DNA from: Fluviicola taffensis DSM 16823
GTDB taxonomy: Bacteria; Bacteroidota; Bacteroidia; Flavobacteriales_D; Crocinitomicaceae
Reading direction: 5' to 3'
Assembly (NCBI RefSeq): GCF_000194605.1
Contig: NC_015321.1
Location: 930,001 to 994,000, forward strand
DNA length: 64,000 bases
This document shows positions 1-7,786 of this stretch, piece after piece. Numbering within the stretch: the first letter of the stretch is position 1; each line of letters starts with the position of its first letter. The position numbers and the translations under genes were made by a program. The notes beneath the pieces are model-generated. The model worked only from the letters and a program-made list of their open reading frames with translations, ran no database searches and was not told where the DNA came from.

Positions 1-1173
1 ACACATTGCTTGCATTCCAACAATCAATGCTTTGCTGTCAATATCAAATTTCGGATGATGTACACCATAAACAATGCCTAATTCTTCATTTCGAACTCCC
101 AAACGGAAAAAACAAACTGGAATTTCCTGTGCGTAGAACGAAAAGTCCTCTGAAGTTAAGCGAATAGGCAATTCCTCGACTTTATTCTTTCCAAAGAAAT
201 TAGTGCTTCGAGCAATCATTTTCTCAGTCAAAACAGTATCATTTTCCAAATAAGGATATCCTTTGGAAATTTCCAAATCAGCTGTTGCACCAAACTGCTC
301 ACATGTTGCATGAACGTGTTTTGCAATCATCTCTAAAGCTTCCTTTCTCCAATCCTCATTCATGGTACGGAAAGTTCCCTTCAAAATTGCTTTTTCTGGA
401 ATTATATTCGTTGCTCCGATGGCTTCAAAATGCCCAAAAGACAATACACAAGGAACTTTTGGGTCACATTTTCGACTCACAATTTGTTGCAAACCTGTCA
501 ACAGTTGCGCACCAACCATAATCGGATCGATGGTTTGATGTGGAGTTGCTCCATGCCCACCTTTTCCGTTGATTGTCAAATAAATTTCATCACAAGAAGC
601 CATGTACAATCCCGGTCTAAAACCTACTCTACCCGTTTCCATTTCTGGAAAAACATGCAGTGCAAACAATTCATGAACTGGTGGATTTTGTAAAGCTCCA
701 TCAGCAATCATCAAAGAAGCCCCCCCTGGATTCTTCTCTTCTCCGGGTTGAAAAAACAACTTAATCGGATGCTTCAACAATTCTTTATTCTCCCAAATAA
801 TTTCTGCTGCTCCTAATAAAATAGCTGTGTGAACATCATGCCCACAAGCATGCATCACACCTTCATTTTCTGATTTGTAATTACTATTGTTTTGTTCTAA
901 AATGGGCAACGCATCTAATTCAGATCTCAAACCAATACACGAATCATTTTCAGTATGTTTAGAAGAACGGATTATTGCTAAAATTCCAGTTCCTGCAACT
1001 TCTTTCTGATAAGGAATTCCGATTTTTTCCAATTGCTCAGCAACAAAGCTCATCGTCTTGAATTCGGCATAAGACAATTCGGGAAAACGGTGCATGTGCT
1101 CTCTGTATCCCTTTACTTTATCAAAAAGTTCCGTTGATCGAGTTCGAATAATATGCTGAATTGCTGAATCCAT
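1..1173 (-). CDS. M20 family amidohydrolase (N-acyl-amino acid / hippurate hydrolase type), 3' end beyond window
   Basis: The frame is open for 391 codons from the ATG at 1173 to the window edge, so only a short C-terminal tail is missing (family members are about 390-400 aa). Visible signatures of zinc-dependent M20D amidohydrolases are LRSELDALPI, the metal-binding HACGHDVH near residues 107-114, the catalytic FFQPGEE near 138-144, HVFPE, and a late HHPKFDID that supplies a last metal-ligand His. Such enzymes remove acyl groups from N-acyl amino acids in the cytoplasm. LRSE replaces the more usual LRADMDA, with the Asp kept. It has no operon partner in view, and the next gene downstream lies outside the window. 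The family is secure; the substrate is unknown. Confidence 0.9.
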   Translation of the reverse strand, partial: MDSAIQHIIRTRSTELFDKVKGYREHMHRFPELSYAEFKTMSFVAEQLEKIGIPYQKEVAGTGILAIIRSSKHTENDSCIGLRSELDALPILEQNNSNYKSENEGVMHACGHDVHTAILLGAAEIIWENKELLKHPIKLFFQPGEEKNPGGASLMIADGALQNPPVHELFALHVFPEMETGRVGFRPGLYMASCDEIYLTINGKGGHGATPHQTIDPIMVGAQLLTGLQQIVSRKCDPKVPCVLSFGHFEAIGATNIIPEKAILKGTFRTMNEDWRKEALEMIAKHVHATCEQFGATADLEISKGYPYLENDTVLTEKMIARSTNFFGKNKVEELPIRLTSEDFSFYAQEIPVCFFRLGVRNEELGIVYGVHHPKFDIDSKALIVGMQAMC

Positions 1174-1277
1174 TTATTTCAATTATGACTACCTATCAAA
1201 AATACAAAAACAATTATGAATGCCGAGTTACGAATGCCGAATTGTGAAAAGTTGGCTTTGACTCTACTAAAAACTAT

Positions 1278-2252
1278 CTACTCCGCAACAAGCAAATTAC
1301 AGCCGCGCACATCTGAGTGATCAAAACGTCCCATCAACCTTAATTTGCCCTTTTCCATTCGGCCTAAATCTTGTGTTTCGATGAAAGCACAGGAATAAAT
1401 ATTGGCTAAATCTATCACATTCACACCTCCTGTTTTGTCTTCTTTTACCAATTCAAATGGATCATTCACTTCTCTTAAAGAAATTTTCATCCAAGCAGGC
1501 AATTCGAACATACCATTTTTATCACTGTAAGCCTGAGAAAGCAATTCACACATTCCATATTCGGAAGCAATGTAATCACAACGAAATCCAGCGACCAATT
1601 CTTGATGCATTTCTTCTTTGGTCATTTCTTTGCGTTTACCTTTCATTCCACCTGTTTCAATCACCGTTACATCGTGAAGGTCTGGTTTCATTTCCGCTAA
1701 ATCGAGCAAAGCATAAGACACTCCAAACAGAACTAATTTCTTGCCCGTTTTTTGCCCTTGTGAAATGGCTTCCAATAAACTTTCAGGACTCTCCAAATAG
1801 TAACCAGATAGCGAATTATTCGTTCCTTCAATCAATTTATCAACCATATAAACCAAGCTAGATTCTCCCTGAGAAACATAATTTGGCAATAAAGCAAAGA
1901 TGATTTGGTCTTCCAATTTCCCCAAAAACTGTTCGTAGGTAGGAATGAAAGAGCGCTCGTAAATAGAAACGTCCGCTACAAAATGAGCGCTTCGGGTCAT
2001 CCCTGTAGTTCCACTACTTTTAAAAACCTGCTGAGCCATTTTGTTTTCAGCGATTATTTGATGGCTTTTGAAAAAGGCAATGGGCAAATGAGGGATTTCA
2101 GAGAAATGTTTCGGTTCAGGTCTATTGATTAACTCCAAAAACGTTTTGTAAACAGGAACATGCTCCTTTTGGAAATGAAACACTTCCAAAGCACATTGAT
2201 TAAACTCTTCTTCTGTTTGAATGGAAAAAACACGATTAATGAGGTCCTGCAT
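1278..2252 (-). CDS. LuxE-like acyl-protein synthetase / acyl transferase
   Basis: This 324-aa protein resembles the LuxE acyl-protein synthetase family (adenylate-forming, ANL-like), which activates a carboxylic acid with ATP and passes the acyl group to a protein or other acceptor. The phosphate-binding loop SSGTTG is at residues 79-84. An SEYGMCELLSQAY stretch near residue 240 corresponds to the YGMTE-type motif of adenylating enzymes. There are no membrane segments. No luxC/luxD partners are nearby, so a role in light emission is not indicated. Bacteroidota carry stand-alone copies whose substrate is not known. It lies 22 nt downstream of the sensor kinase on the same strand and may share its transcript. 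Confidence 0.8.
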   Translation of the reverse strand: MQDLINRVFSIQTEEEFNQCALEVFHFQKEHVPVYKTFLELINRPEPKHFSEIPHLPIAFFKSHQIIAENKMAQQVFKSSGTTGMTRSAHFVADVSIYERSFIPTYEQFLGKLEDQIIFALLPNYVSQGESSLVYMVDKLIEGTNNSLSGYYLESPESLLEAISQGQKTGKKLVLFGVSYALLDLAEMKPDLHDVTVIETGGMKGKRKEMTKEEMHQELVAGFRCDYIASEYGMCELLSQAYSDKNGMFELPAWMKISLREVNDPFELVKEDKTGGVNVIDLANIYSCAFIETQDLGRMEKGKLRLMGRFDHSDVRGCNLLVAE

Positions 2253-2274
2253 ACTTCCTATAGATAAGCTGATT

Positions 2275-3618
2275 TCACTTCAATGGAAGTTTAATGGTAA
2301 AAGTTGTTCCTTTTCCAATTTGACTTTTCACCTGAATAGTTCCGCCATGCTCTTCCACAATTAACTTCACATAATAGAGTCCTAAACCAAAACCTTTGAC
2401 ATCATGTAAATTTCCTGTTGGGACGCGGTAAAATTTATCAAAAATCAACTTGATATCTTCTCGTTTCATTCCAATCCCATTATCGGAAATAGATAAATTG
2501 AAGCCATTCGAATCGTTCCACGTTCGGACTACAATTTGAGGAATCTGATTACAGTATTTCACCGCATTATCCAACAAATTGTAAACCACATTGGTAATAT
2601 GAACCTCATCCACCATCAAGGTATCTTTAACCGCATCTAAAACCAGTTCAATTTCACCACCTTGATCTGTCTGATTGAGATCAAAACTGTCTTTCGCTTC
2701 TAAAATCAAATCATGAATGGAACACGATTCTTTCTTTAAGGATAATTTTTCCTTATCCAATTTAGCAACATTCAATACGCGCTCCACCTGATTTTCCAAA
2801 CGCTTATTTTCCTTGTAAATAATTTCAGCATACCGATGCAAGCGCTCTGGATCATCTTTAAAATTTCCACGTAAAAGCAATTCACTAGAAAGACCGATAG
2901 TAGAAATCGGGGTCTTCAATTCATGCGTCATATTATTTATAAAGTCTGTTTTCACTTCCGAAAGTCGTTTTTGCTTTAAAATGACATTCAACGTAAATAA
3001 GAAAAATACAAACAAGAGAAAAAGAATCACAAACAGATAAATCCAAGGAGAAACATCTGTCTTCAAAACCTCTATGGGGGAAGAACTTACATTTGGAAAA
3101 AGGACGGTGAAATAATGTCCGTCTGTTTTCCATTTCAGCTGATTGGATGTTTTTCCAACCGAGTCATTATTTGTAACCGAATACAAAGAATCTTTGGTGT
3201 ATTTAATCAAGTTACCAAAAACAATGGAATCTGAATAACAGTCATAAATTCCGTAAACAAAATCCTGATTTAAGCTCTGATTATCGAATTCTCTTTTCAG
3301 TAATTGCTCCAAATAATATGGATGTAATTCTTCTTCAATATCTACCGAAAAATAATTGGATCGTATTTGTTTGACCGTTCCATACAAGTTTGCGCTGATA
3401 TCATCTTTGGTATTGAGTTGCTCCAATACATCTCTCAAAGCAATATGCGCCCGTTCGGAAAACTGTTTTAAATTTAAGCTGTCTTCCCGTTCTTGGATCT
3501 GAACAGTAATCAATTGAGCTTCTGTTGTTTTGTGAATCCAAAACAATTGTATTCCAAGAACACTCAGTAAAGAGAGTATCCCAAGAATAATAACGGTATT
3601 GATTGTTCTGCGATTCAC
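2275..3618 (-). CDS. Membrane sensor histidine kinase (HisKA/HATPase_c)
   Basis: This 447-aa orthodox kinase has TM1 at about residues 8-28, a periplasmic domain of about 165 residues rich in Ser/Asp/Tyr, and TM2 at about 193-215. The HisKA H-box follows as FINNMTHELKTPIS, then an N-box (YNLLDNAVKY), a G1 box (ISDNGIGM) and a G2 box (GFGLGLYYV) ending at the C-terminus. It presumably autophosphorylates on the H-box His in response to a periplasmic cue. No response regulator is adjacent, so its partner must be encoded elsewhere. The C-terminal KGTTFTIKLPLK is typical of Bacteroidota kinases. The signal is unknown. Confidence 0.9.
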   Translation of the reverse strand: MNRRTINTVIILGILSLLSVLGIQLFWIHKTTEAQLITVQIQEREDSLNLKQFSERAHIALRDVLEQLNTKDDISANLYGTVKQIRSNYFSVDIEEELHPYYLEQLLKREFDNQSLNQDFVYGIYDCYSDSIVFGNLIKYTKDSLYSVTNNDSVGKTSNQLKWKTDGHYFTVLFPNVSSSPIEVLKTDVSPWIYLFVILFLLFVFFLFTLNVILKQKRLSEVKTDFINNMTHELKTPISTIGLSSELLLRGNFKDDPERLHRYAEIIYKENKRLENQVERVLNVAKLDKEKLSLKKESCSIHDLILEAKDSFDLNQTDQGGEIELVLDAVKDTLMVDEVHITNVVYNLLDNAVKYCNQIPQIVVRTWNDSNGFNLSISDNGIGMKREDIKLIFDKFYRVPTGNLHDVKGFGLGLYYVKLIVEEHGGTIQVKSQIGKGTTFTIKLPLK

Positions 3619-3621
3619 TTT

Positions 3622-3712
3622 ACAGGTTCAAAAGATGTTCAAAATACTCGCGCTAAAGACTCAGCGCAGCGTTGAAAAGGTTCAAAGTTTCAACTTTAGA
3701 ACTCTTTAACTT
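3622..3712. repeat. Intergenic GTTCAAA-rich repeat region
   Basis: The short gap between the kinase and the rhodanese gene is made largely of GGTTCAAA, ATGTTCAAA and GGTTCAAAGTTTCAAC type strings. The same words recur at 4036-4104, 40500-40568 and 63380-63420. The recurrence is seen directly; no function is assigned. Confidence 0.5.
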
Positions 3713-3714
3713 TA

Positions 3715-4032
3715 TTAGTATGCTTCAATCGAAGGATCAACTTCTTCAATCCAAGCTAAAATTCCACCTTCTAGATTGTACAAATTCGTATAACCGTGTT
3801 CTTGTTCCAAAAACTGGATAACGTTTGCGCTTCTCTTTCCAGAACGACAATGAACAACTACTTTTTTGTCTTTATCAATTTGTCTGAATTCCGCAGGAAC
3901 CTCGTTCATTGGAATTAAAATACCATTCAAGGTACAAATGTCATTTTCATACGATTCGCGAACATCAATTAATTGGAAATCTTCGTTTGCATCTTTCCAC
4001 GATTTCAATTCTGTAACTGTAATACTTTTCAT
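3715..4032 (-). CDS. Single-domain rhodanese-like protein
   Basis: This 105-aa protein spans one rhodanese fold: LIDVRESYEN near residues 21-30 and the active-site loop HCRSGKR with Cys62. Rhodaneses carry sulfur as a cysteine persulfide and move it to acceptors such as cyanide, thiols or thiocarboxylate carriers. No signal peptide is present, so it is cytoplasmic. The active-site Arg and Gly pattern is intact, so it is probably active. The next gene downstream on the strand, the kinase, is about 95 nt away across repeat-like DNA, so this is probably a monocistronic gene. Confidence 0.9.
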   Translation of the reverse strand: MKSITVTELKSWKDANEDFQLIDVRESYENDICTLNGILIPMNEVPAEFRQIDKDKKVVVHCRSGKRSANVIQFLEQEHGYTNLYNLEGGILAWIEEVDPSIEAY

Positions 4033-4117
4033 ATTCTAAAAGTGTTCAAAGAAGTTTAAAAGTTCAATTTAGAGATCTCGTTTGAACTATTTAAACCTTT
4101 CTTCATATAAATGGAAT

Positions 4118-4140
4118 AAAGCGACCAAATTGATCGCTTT
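4118..4140. terminator. Stem-loop downstream of the DUF4197 gene
   Basis: The arms AAAGCGA (4118-4124) and TCGCTTT (4134-4140) form a 7-bp perfect stem with a 9-nt loop, located 58 nt beyond the stop of the minus-strand DUF4197 gene. There is no strong T tract, so it may be a weak terminator or an mRNA 3'-end stabiliser. Confidence 0.4.
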
Positions 4141-4197
4141 ACAAAATTACTCAATATGCCCGAAAGAATATTCATTCCCAAGGTGTTTAACTACTTT

Positions 4198-4926
4198 TTA
4201 GCGTTTTCCAAATACTTTTTGAAGCAAAGCAGTTACTTGCGCAGCTGGATCCTTACGGATTTTCGCTTCTTGTTCACTGATTAACAACATCAATCCATTG
4301 ATTGCTTTTGCTGTGACATAAGCTTCCAAATCCGGATTTTGTTTCTTAACCAAAGGAATTTTATTGTATTTCGTCACCAAAGGATTCCAATATTCGGTTA
4401 CCTTCACTTTATCCATTGCTGCCTTAACAATTGGCTTAAATTTCTCCGTTAACTGAGGTGTAGTTTTATCTCGCAAATAATGAGTCGCTGCAGTGTCACT
4501 TCCATTCAAGATTGCAAAACCATCTCCAACCGACATTCCAGTTACTGCTGAAGCAAAAATATCATAGGCACTTTTCGCAGCTTCCTCAGCCGCACGATTC
4601 ACCGATTCTTCAAATTTTGTGATTTGGGTTTGCATCCCCAAGGAAACCAATTTACTTTTCATTTCATTTGCCTCTGGAGGCCAAGGAATAAAAATCTTCT
4701 GATTCTTATAAAAACCGTCCAATAAACTTGCAGAACTAGCTGCTGATTTCGCTCCAGTTGTTAATGCTTCACGCAAACCACTTACTACTTCGTCATTGGT
4801 TAAAGAACCTTTGGATGTAGAAGAAGTAGTCAATTCTTTTCCTCGTGAAAGTGCTTTTCCGAGAGTTTGAGCCGTTGACAAATAACTCGTGCTGATTACT
4901 AATGCGATTGCGATACTGATTTTCAT
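4198..4926 (-). CDS. DUF4197 domain-containing secreted protein
   Basis: The frame is open from 5010, but the start chosen is the ATG at 4926, because the protein then begins with a clean signal peptide (MKISIAIALVISTSYLSTAQ) and is 242 aa long. The rest matches the DUF4197 pattern: LTNDEVVSGLREAL, KIFIPWPPEA, GFAILNGSDTAATHYLRDKT, and a C-terminal helix ending LLQKVFGKR. It is probably periplasmic. The biochemical function of the family is unknown. The upstream DNA carries the broken exporter gene remnant, so its promoter region may have been altered by that deletion. Confidence 0.85.
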   Translation of the reverse strand: MKISIAIALVISTSYLSTAQTLGKALSRGKELTTSSTSKGSLTNDEVVSGLREALTTGAKSAASSASLLDGFYKNQKIFIPWPPEANEMKSKLVSLGMQTQITKFEESVNRAAEEAAKSAYDIFASAVTGMSVGDGFAILNGSDTAATHYLRDKTTPQLTEKFKPIVKAAMDKVKVTEYWNPLVTKYNKIPLVKKQNPDLEAYVTAKAINGLMLLISEQEAKIRKDPAAQVTALLQKVFGKR

Positions 4927-5034
4927 ATTGAATGATTTTAAGTCTTTACGAATCTGCTGTTGCAGATTTCTTTTATAACCAATGCTTTTCTTTTTAACGT
5001 TTGAAAACATGATTTCGTATTATACAAGAAAACT

Positions 5035-5151
5035 TCAACTACAATAACTAGACCATTTAATTTTTCCAAAGAAATGCTTCGCAATCATCCGAAGGCATAT
5101 TTGACCGCAGTCCATCGTGTCTGGTTGTTGGTAGAAAGCAAATTTATTCAT
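5035..5151 (-). pseudogene. Remnant of a C39 peptidase-containing ABC exporter (first 38 codons)
   Basis: Too short for ordinary gene calling. From the ATG at 5151 the frame reads MNKFAFYQQPDTMDCGQICL, then RMIAKHFFGKIK and a stop at 5035. This is the start of the C39 double-glycine peptidase domain of bacteriocin-type ABC exporters: oxyanion Gln 8 or 9 and catalytic Cys15 in the DCG motif are present. The His/Asp of the catalytic triad, the membrane domain and the ATPase are all absent; the DUF4197 gene follows directly. The ATG overlaps the stop of the ATP-grasp gene by 8 nt, the layout of a translationally coupled operon. I infer a deletion that left only the 5' end. Confidence 0.75.
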
Positions 5152-5992
5152 TTTCAGAATAGATTAAGTCGAATGATCCTGAATTTAATCCTAGTTTTCT
5201 CATTAGTAAACGAAGTTTATTTTCTATTTCAATAGGTAAGGTAAATGGTAAAATACGGTTTGGCTTAGTTTTGTCATAATGTCTAAAATCCAATGAAGTT
5301 TGTACATTGTTTTGACTAATTATGGCGGAAGAATAGAAAATGTCACCATGATAAACAGATCTTATTTCAAATTTTTTTACAATTTGTTCTTGAACAAGAG
5401 TGTAAAAAAAAGACTCTGAAACGTCATTTTCGTTCAATAAAGCGGTAAAAGCAGAATAAAAAGATGTTTTATTTATGTTTTCAATTGGCATAATTTCGAA
5501 AATCGGTTTGCTGATAAGGTCTTTTGACTGTCTAAATTCCTTTAGGTCACTTTTTTTAGTAACAATAGATGTATTTGGAATGGAAAGACCTGTTTTTTGC
5601 GCTTCAATCAGAACTATTAATTTATTTATTACGCCAACAAAATTCCCAACAACTATTTTTTTCATTAATGAATGCTTAATAGCTTTTTCTATTGTTTCAA
5701 TTTCATTTTCCAGATAATTCTCATATTGAAAATTAGAATTCCTTTCGATTCCAAAGTCGAAAATTTTAAGTCCACCTCTTCGATACCAGACACTTGAAAT
5801 TTCAGAATATTTAATTACATTCTCACCGACTTTTGCTTCCCAATAAATATTGTTGGAATTAAGTATTTCAAATGTTTGTAGAAGAAGTTTATCCTCAGGG
5901 TTTAATCGAATAAATTTTTTATTCAAATACATCAACCAATTAATAACAGCCGTTGTTGATGGATCGTTTTCAATACTGAAAATAAGTACCAT
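5144..5992 (-). CDS. ATP-grasp peptide maturase of grasp-with-spasm type (GwsG-like), C-terminally truncated
   Basis: This 282-aa protein begins VLIFSIENDPSTTAVINWL and has VWYRRGG near residues 67-73, both typical of ATP-grasp enzymes that make ester or amide links in graspetides (omega-ester peptides). The body follows the family up to GLNSGSFDLIYSENE and then stops. In the family, this point is followed by a strand carrying a FLEVNPxGQ-type motif whose Glu and Asn bind Mg-ATP, plus about 30 more residues; all of that is missing. The enzyme is therefore probably inactive. Its stop overlaps the start of the C39 exporter remnant. No SPASM radical-SAM partner is present. The family call is good; inactivity is inferred. 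Confidence 0.75.
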   Translation of the reverse strand: MVLIFSIENDPSTTAVINWLMYLNKKFIRLNPEDKLLLQTFEILNSNNIYWEAKVGENVIKYSEISSVWYRRGGLKIFDFGIERNSNFQYENYLENEIETIEKAIKHSLMKKIVVGNFVGVINKLIVLIEAQKTGLSIPNTSIVTKKSDLKEFRQSKDLISKPIFEIMPIENINKTSFYSAFTALLNENDVSESFFYTLVQEQIVKKFEIRSVYHGDIFYSSAIISQNNVQTSLDFRHYDKTKPNRILPFTLPIEIENKLRLLMRKLGLNSGSFDLIYSENE

Positions 5993-6960
5993 TATTCATT
6001 TTTAAAATTGCAAAACTCTTCACTAGTCAAAAATCGATATTGTTGTTGCTTTTGTAGCATGTTTAAGGGGGAAAGAAATAAAAATTGTCTCAATGAATCT
6101 ACTTCTTTTTCAGACAAATTTGGATGAAAAGGGGGAAGTAAAACTTGTTTGTTTTTTCTATCATATTTTAGACCATAATTAAAATAAATATTAGGATAAT
6201 AAAAATTACAAAGTTGTTGTTTTTGATTGTCTAATCCCAAGATATGACCTTCAGAATCAATTTTGAACAGATAACCTTTGGAAATTGCAGCTCGTTCTAC
6301 AATTGCAGCTCCAACCATTCGATTCAATTTACCTTCTTTTATCATAGTTTGAATGGTGTTGAATTCAGAACTTAGGTTATTCCATCCAGCATGAATTAAT
6401 AATATTTCCAATTGCCCATAGTTTTTGATACTTAGATTATTACGATCAAAATAATCAGATCTATCGTGCATAAAACGGATTAAAATCTTTGCATTCTTGC
6501 TATCCACATAATCCACTTTTTTCGGAAAATAACGTCTAGCAATTTGATCCCGAAATAACATCCATTTAAATATTTTTGGTTTTAAAATTGGTTTCAACTT
6601 ATGATCTCGATAAATTTTTCGGAGTTGTTTTTTGGAGAAGGGAATATTTCTTCTTTTGCACAAGGCAAAAATTTCCTTTTTTCTTTCACCAATAGAAAAA
6701 GTTTGCGCAATTAACAAAGTATCCAAGATTTTATGTTCTAAGTAATATGGATAAATCGCACTTGAATAATCCGTATCAAATCCTACAGATGCACTGAATG
6801 CTTTTTGATAGTATAAATTCGTGGAATCTATTTTGCCCTGTGATCGATAAAATTCTGCAGAGTCAATACATGTATAGTAAAAACTATAATTTAATTGACT
6901 GAATGCTTTTGTGGAAATTAAAAAACTAAAAAATATTACTATTATTTTAAAATATTTCAT
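5992..6960 (-). CDS. Secreted protein of unknown function in the graspetide locus
   Basis: This 322-aa protein starts with a signal peptide (KIIVIFFSFLISTKAFSQ) followed by a TPR-like pair of helices (CIDSAEFYRSQGKIDSTNLYY) and a Lys-rich centre. A segment GQLEILLIHAGWNNLSSEF followed by MVGAAIVERAA loosely recalls the DUF6624 family (LLVQHAD-type motif); this is only a suggestion. Its stop and the ATG of the ATP-grasp gene share a base (both touch 5992), so the two are tightly coupled. Context suggests a role linked to the modified peptide, such as periplasmic processing, immunity or a target, but none of this is shown. It appears AT-richer than neighbouring housekeeping genes. Confidence 0.7.
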   Translation of the reverse strand: MKYFKIIVIFFSFLISTKAFSQLNYSFYYTCIDSAEFYRSQGKIDSTNLYYQKAFSASVGFDTDYSSAIYPYYLEHKILDTLLIAQTFSIGERKKEIFALCKRRNIPFSKKQLRKIYRDHKLKPILKPKIFKWMLFRDQIARRYFPKKVDYVDSKNAKILIRFMHDRSDYFDRNNLSIKNYGQLEILLIHAGWNNLSSEFNTIQTMIKEGKLNRMVGAAIVERAAISKGYLFKIDSEGHILGLDNQKQQLCNFYYPNIYFNYGLKYDRKNKQVLLPPFHPNLSEKEVDSLRQFLFLSPLNMLQKQQQYRFLTSEEFCNFKNE

Positions 6961-7013
6961 TGATTTGGAGATAATAAGAGAGGTACATTAAATGTACCTC
7001 TCTTTAGACCTAA

Positions 7014-7214
7014 TTAACCTACATTATAATCGTAATGACTAGGTTCGTTTGTAATGTCATTACCTGTTTCATTATTTTTCTTTAAAATGTAATAAGTGTC
7101 AGTTTGAACTTGACCCCCAGTCATAGAACTTGTTTCGTTAGTTTTCCATGCTCCCCCAGTTACATCATTTAATTGATTGATTTTGAAAACTTCAAGATTA
7201 TTTAACTTTTTCAT
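7014..7214 (-). CDS. Graspetide precursor peptide with double-glycine leader
   Basis: This 66-aa peptide has a leader rich in Asn/Leu (MKKLNNLEVFKINQLNDVTG) that ends in Gly20-Gly21, the cleavage signature for C39 exporter peptidases. The core of about 45 residues is rich in Thr/Ser and Asp/Glu/Asn, the residues linked by ATP-grasp enzymes in omega-ester peptides. It matches the general form of Bacteroidota GG-leader natural product precursors. A purine-rich AGGAAGG lies just upstream of the ATG at 7214. It heads the operon with the unknown secreted protein (53 nt gap) and the truncated ATP-grasp gene. Because the modifying enzyme and exporter are broken, mature product is unlikely unless supplied in trans. 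Confidence 0.75.
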   Translation of the reverse strand: MKKLNNLEVFKINQLNDVTGGAWKTNETSSMTGGQVQTDTYYILKKNNETGNDITNEPSHYDYNVG

Positions 7215-7275
7215 GTTTTTTCCTTCCTACTCATACTTGCTTTTCGGTTACCGCCAGCACTATTAAAATAACAAC

Positions 7276-7391
7276 TAACTTTGAAGGCTGCATTAGTGCG
7301 ATGCAGTAACAAAGTTGCGCTAATCCATTGCCCTGCAATGCGAGGGAAGCGTCTTTGGAGAATGGGGATGTTGCAGCATCTCCATTTTTTT
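7276..7391 (+). ncRNA. Candidate structured RNA: three stem-loops followed by a terminator
   Basis: Perfect helices on the plus strand are AACTTTG (7277-7283) with CAAAGTT (7310-7316), enclosing CTGCAT (7288-7293) with ATGCAG (7301-7306); then CATTGC (7326-7331) with GCAATG (7335-7340); then a terminator hairpin at 7362-7385 with a T run to 7391. TAACTTTG at 7276-7283 also fits the TAnnTTTG promoter box, which would place a transcript start near 7288 and give an RNA of about 100 nt, although no upstream TTG box is seen at the right distance. It may instead be a palindromic mobile repeat cluster. No known RNA family is recognised. Confidence 0.4.
7362..7391 (+). terminator. Rho-independent terminator with no plus-strand gene upstream
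   Basis: ATGGGGATG (7362-7370) pairs with CATCTCCAT (7377-7385) as a 9-bp stem with one G-U pair and a TTGCAG loop, followed by six T residues (7386-7391). All protein genes on the left run on the minus strand, so this terminator must serve a short plus-strand transcript or be a relic. Confidence 0.65.
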
Positions 7392-7726
7392 AATACAAAA
7401 CTAAAACGACTTACTAAAGCTGTAAAGAATTTAATTCTTAAGCAATTTCATTTATTTAAAGAGTGTCTCCAACCTGAAATATTCTTTTGAAATGATTTGG
7501 ATATGGTATATAATTAATTCTCGGTTTAGTAATTTAAGTTAGTCAGTTTCAAACTTATAAAAAAAAAATTTAAGATCGCCATTTCCTTGTTTTTATTCAT
7601 TCTAAATAATAAGACGTTTACTCTCCTTACAATAAATTGGTGTTGTATCAGTAAAAAATGAAAGAAAACTTGGTCTGATAGATTATTAAACTCTTCATTA
7701 AATTTAATCTGTAAAAATGAGCTAAC
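7392..7726. other. AT-rich gene-poor stretch
   Basis: There is no convincing gene on either strand. The frames open here give low-complexity Phe/Leu/Asn/Lys-rich translations with no motif or ribosome-binding context. No tandem repeat was noticed. Together with 7215-7391 this is the longest gene-poor interval of the window. Confidence 0.5.
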
Positions 7727-7758
7727 AAAAAAAAGCAGCCACCATTCGATTGCCGCTT
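7727..7758 (-). terminator. Rho-independent terminator of the ferredoxin-NADP reductase gene
   Basis: On the minus strand, AGCGGC pairs with GCTGCT (one G-U) and is followed directly by seven or eight T residues (7727-7734 as A on the plus strand). It lies about 30 nt past the stop of the 7787-8797 gene. Confidence 0.6.
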
Positions 7759-7786
7759 CAAAAATCAAGTAATGAAGAATTAAATT

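Noticed and set aside
7281-7490. 69-codon plus-strand frame starting at TTG
   Set aside because: It runs through the stem-loop array and terminator, has no ribosome-binding context and shows no motif.
7526-7768. 80-codon minus-strand frame
   Set aside because: It spans the terminator of the ferredoxin-NADP reductase gene; low-complexity Phe/Leu-rich translation with no support.
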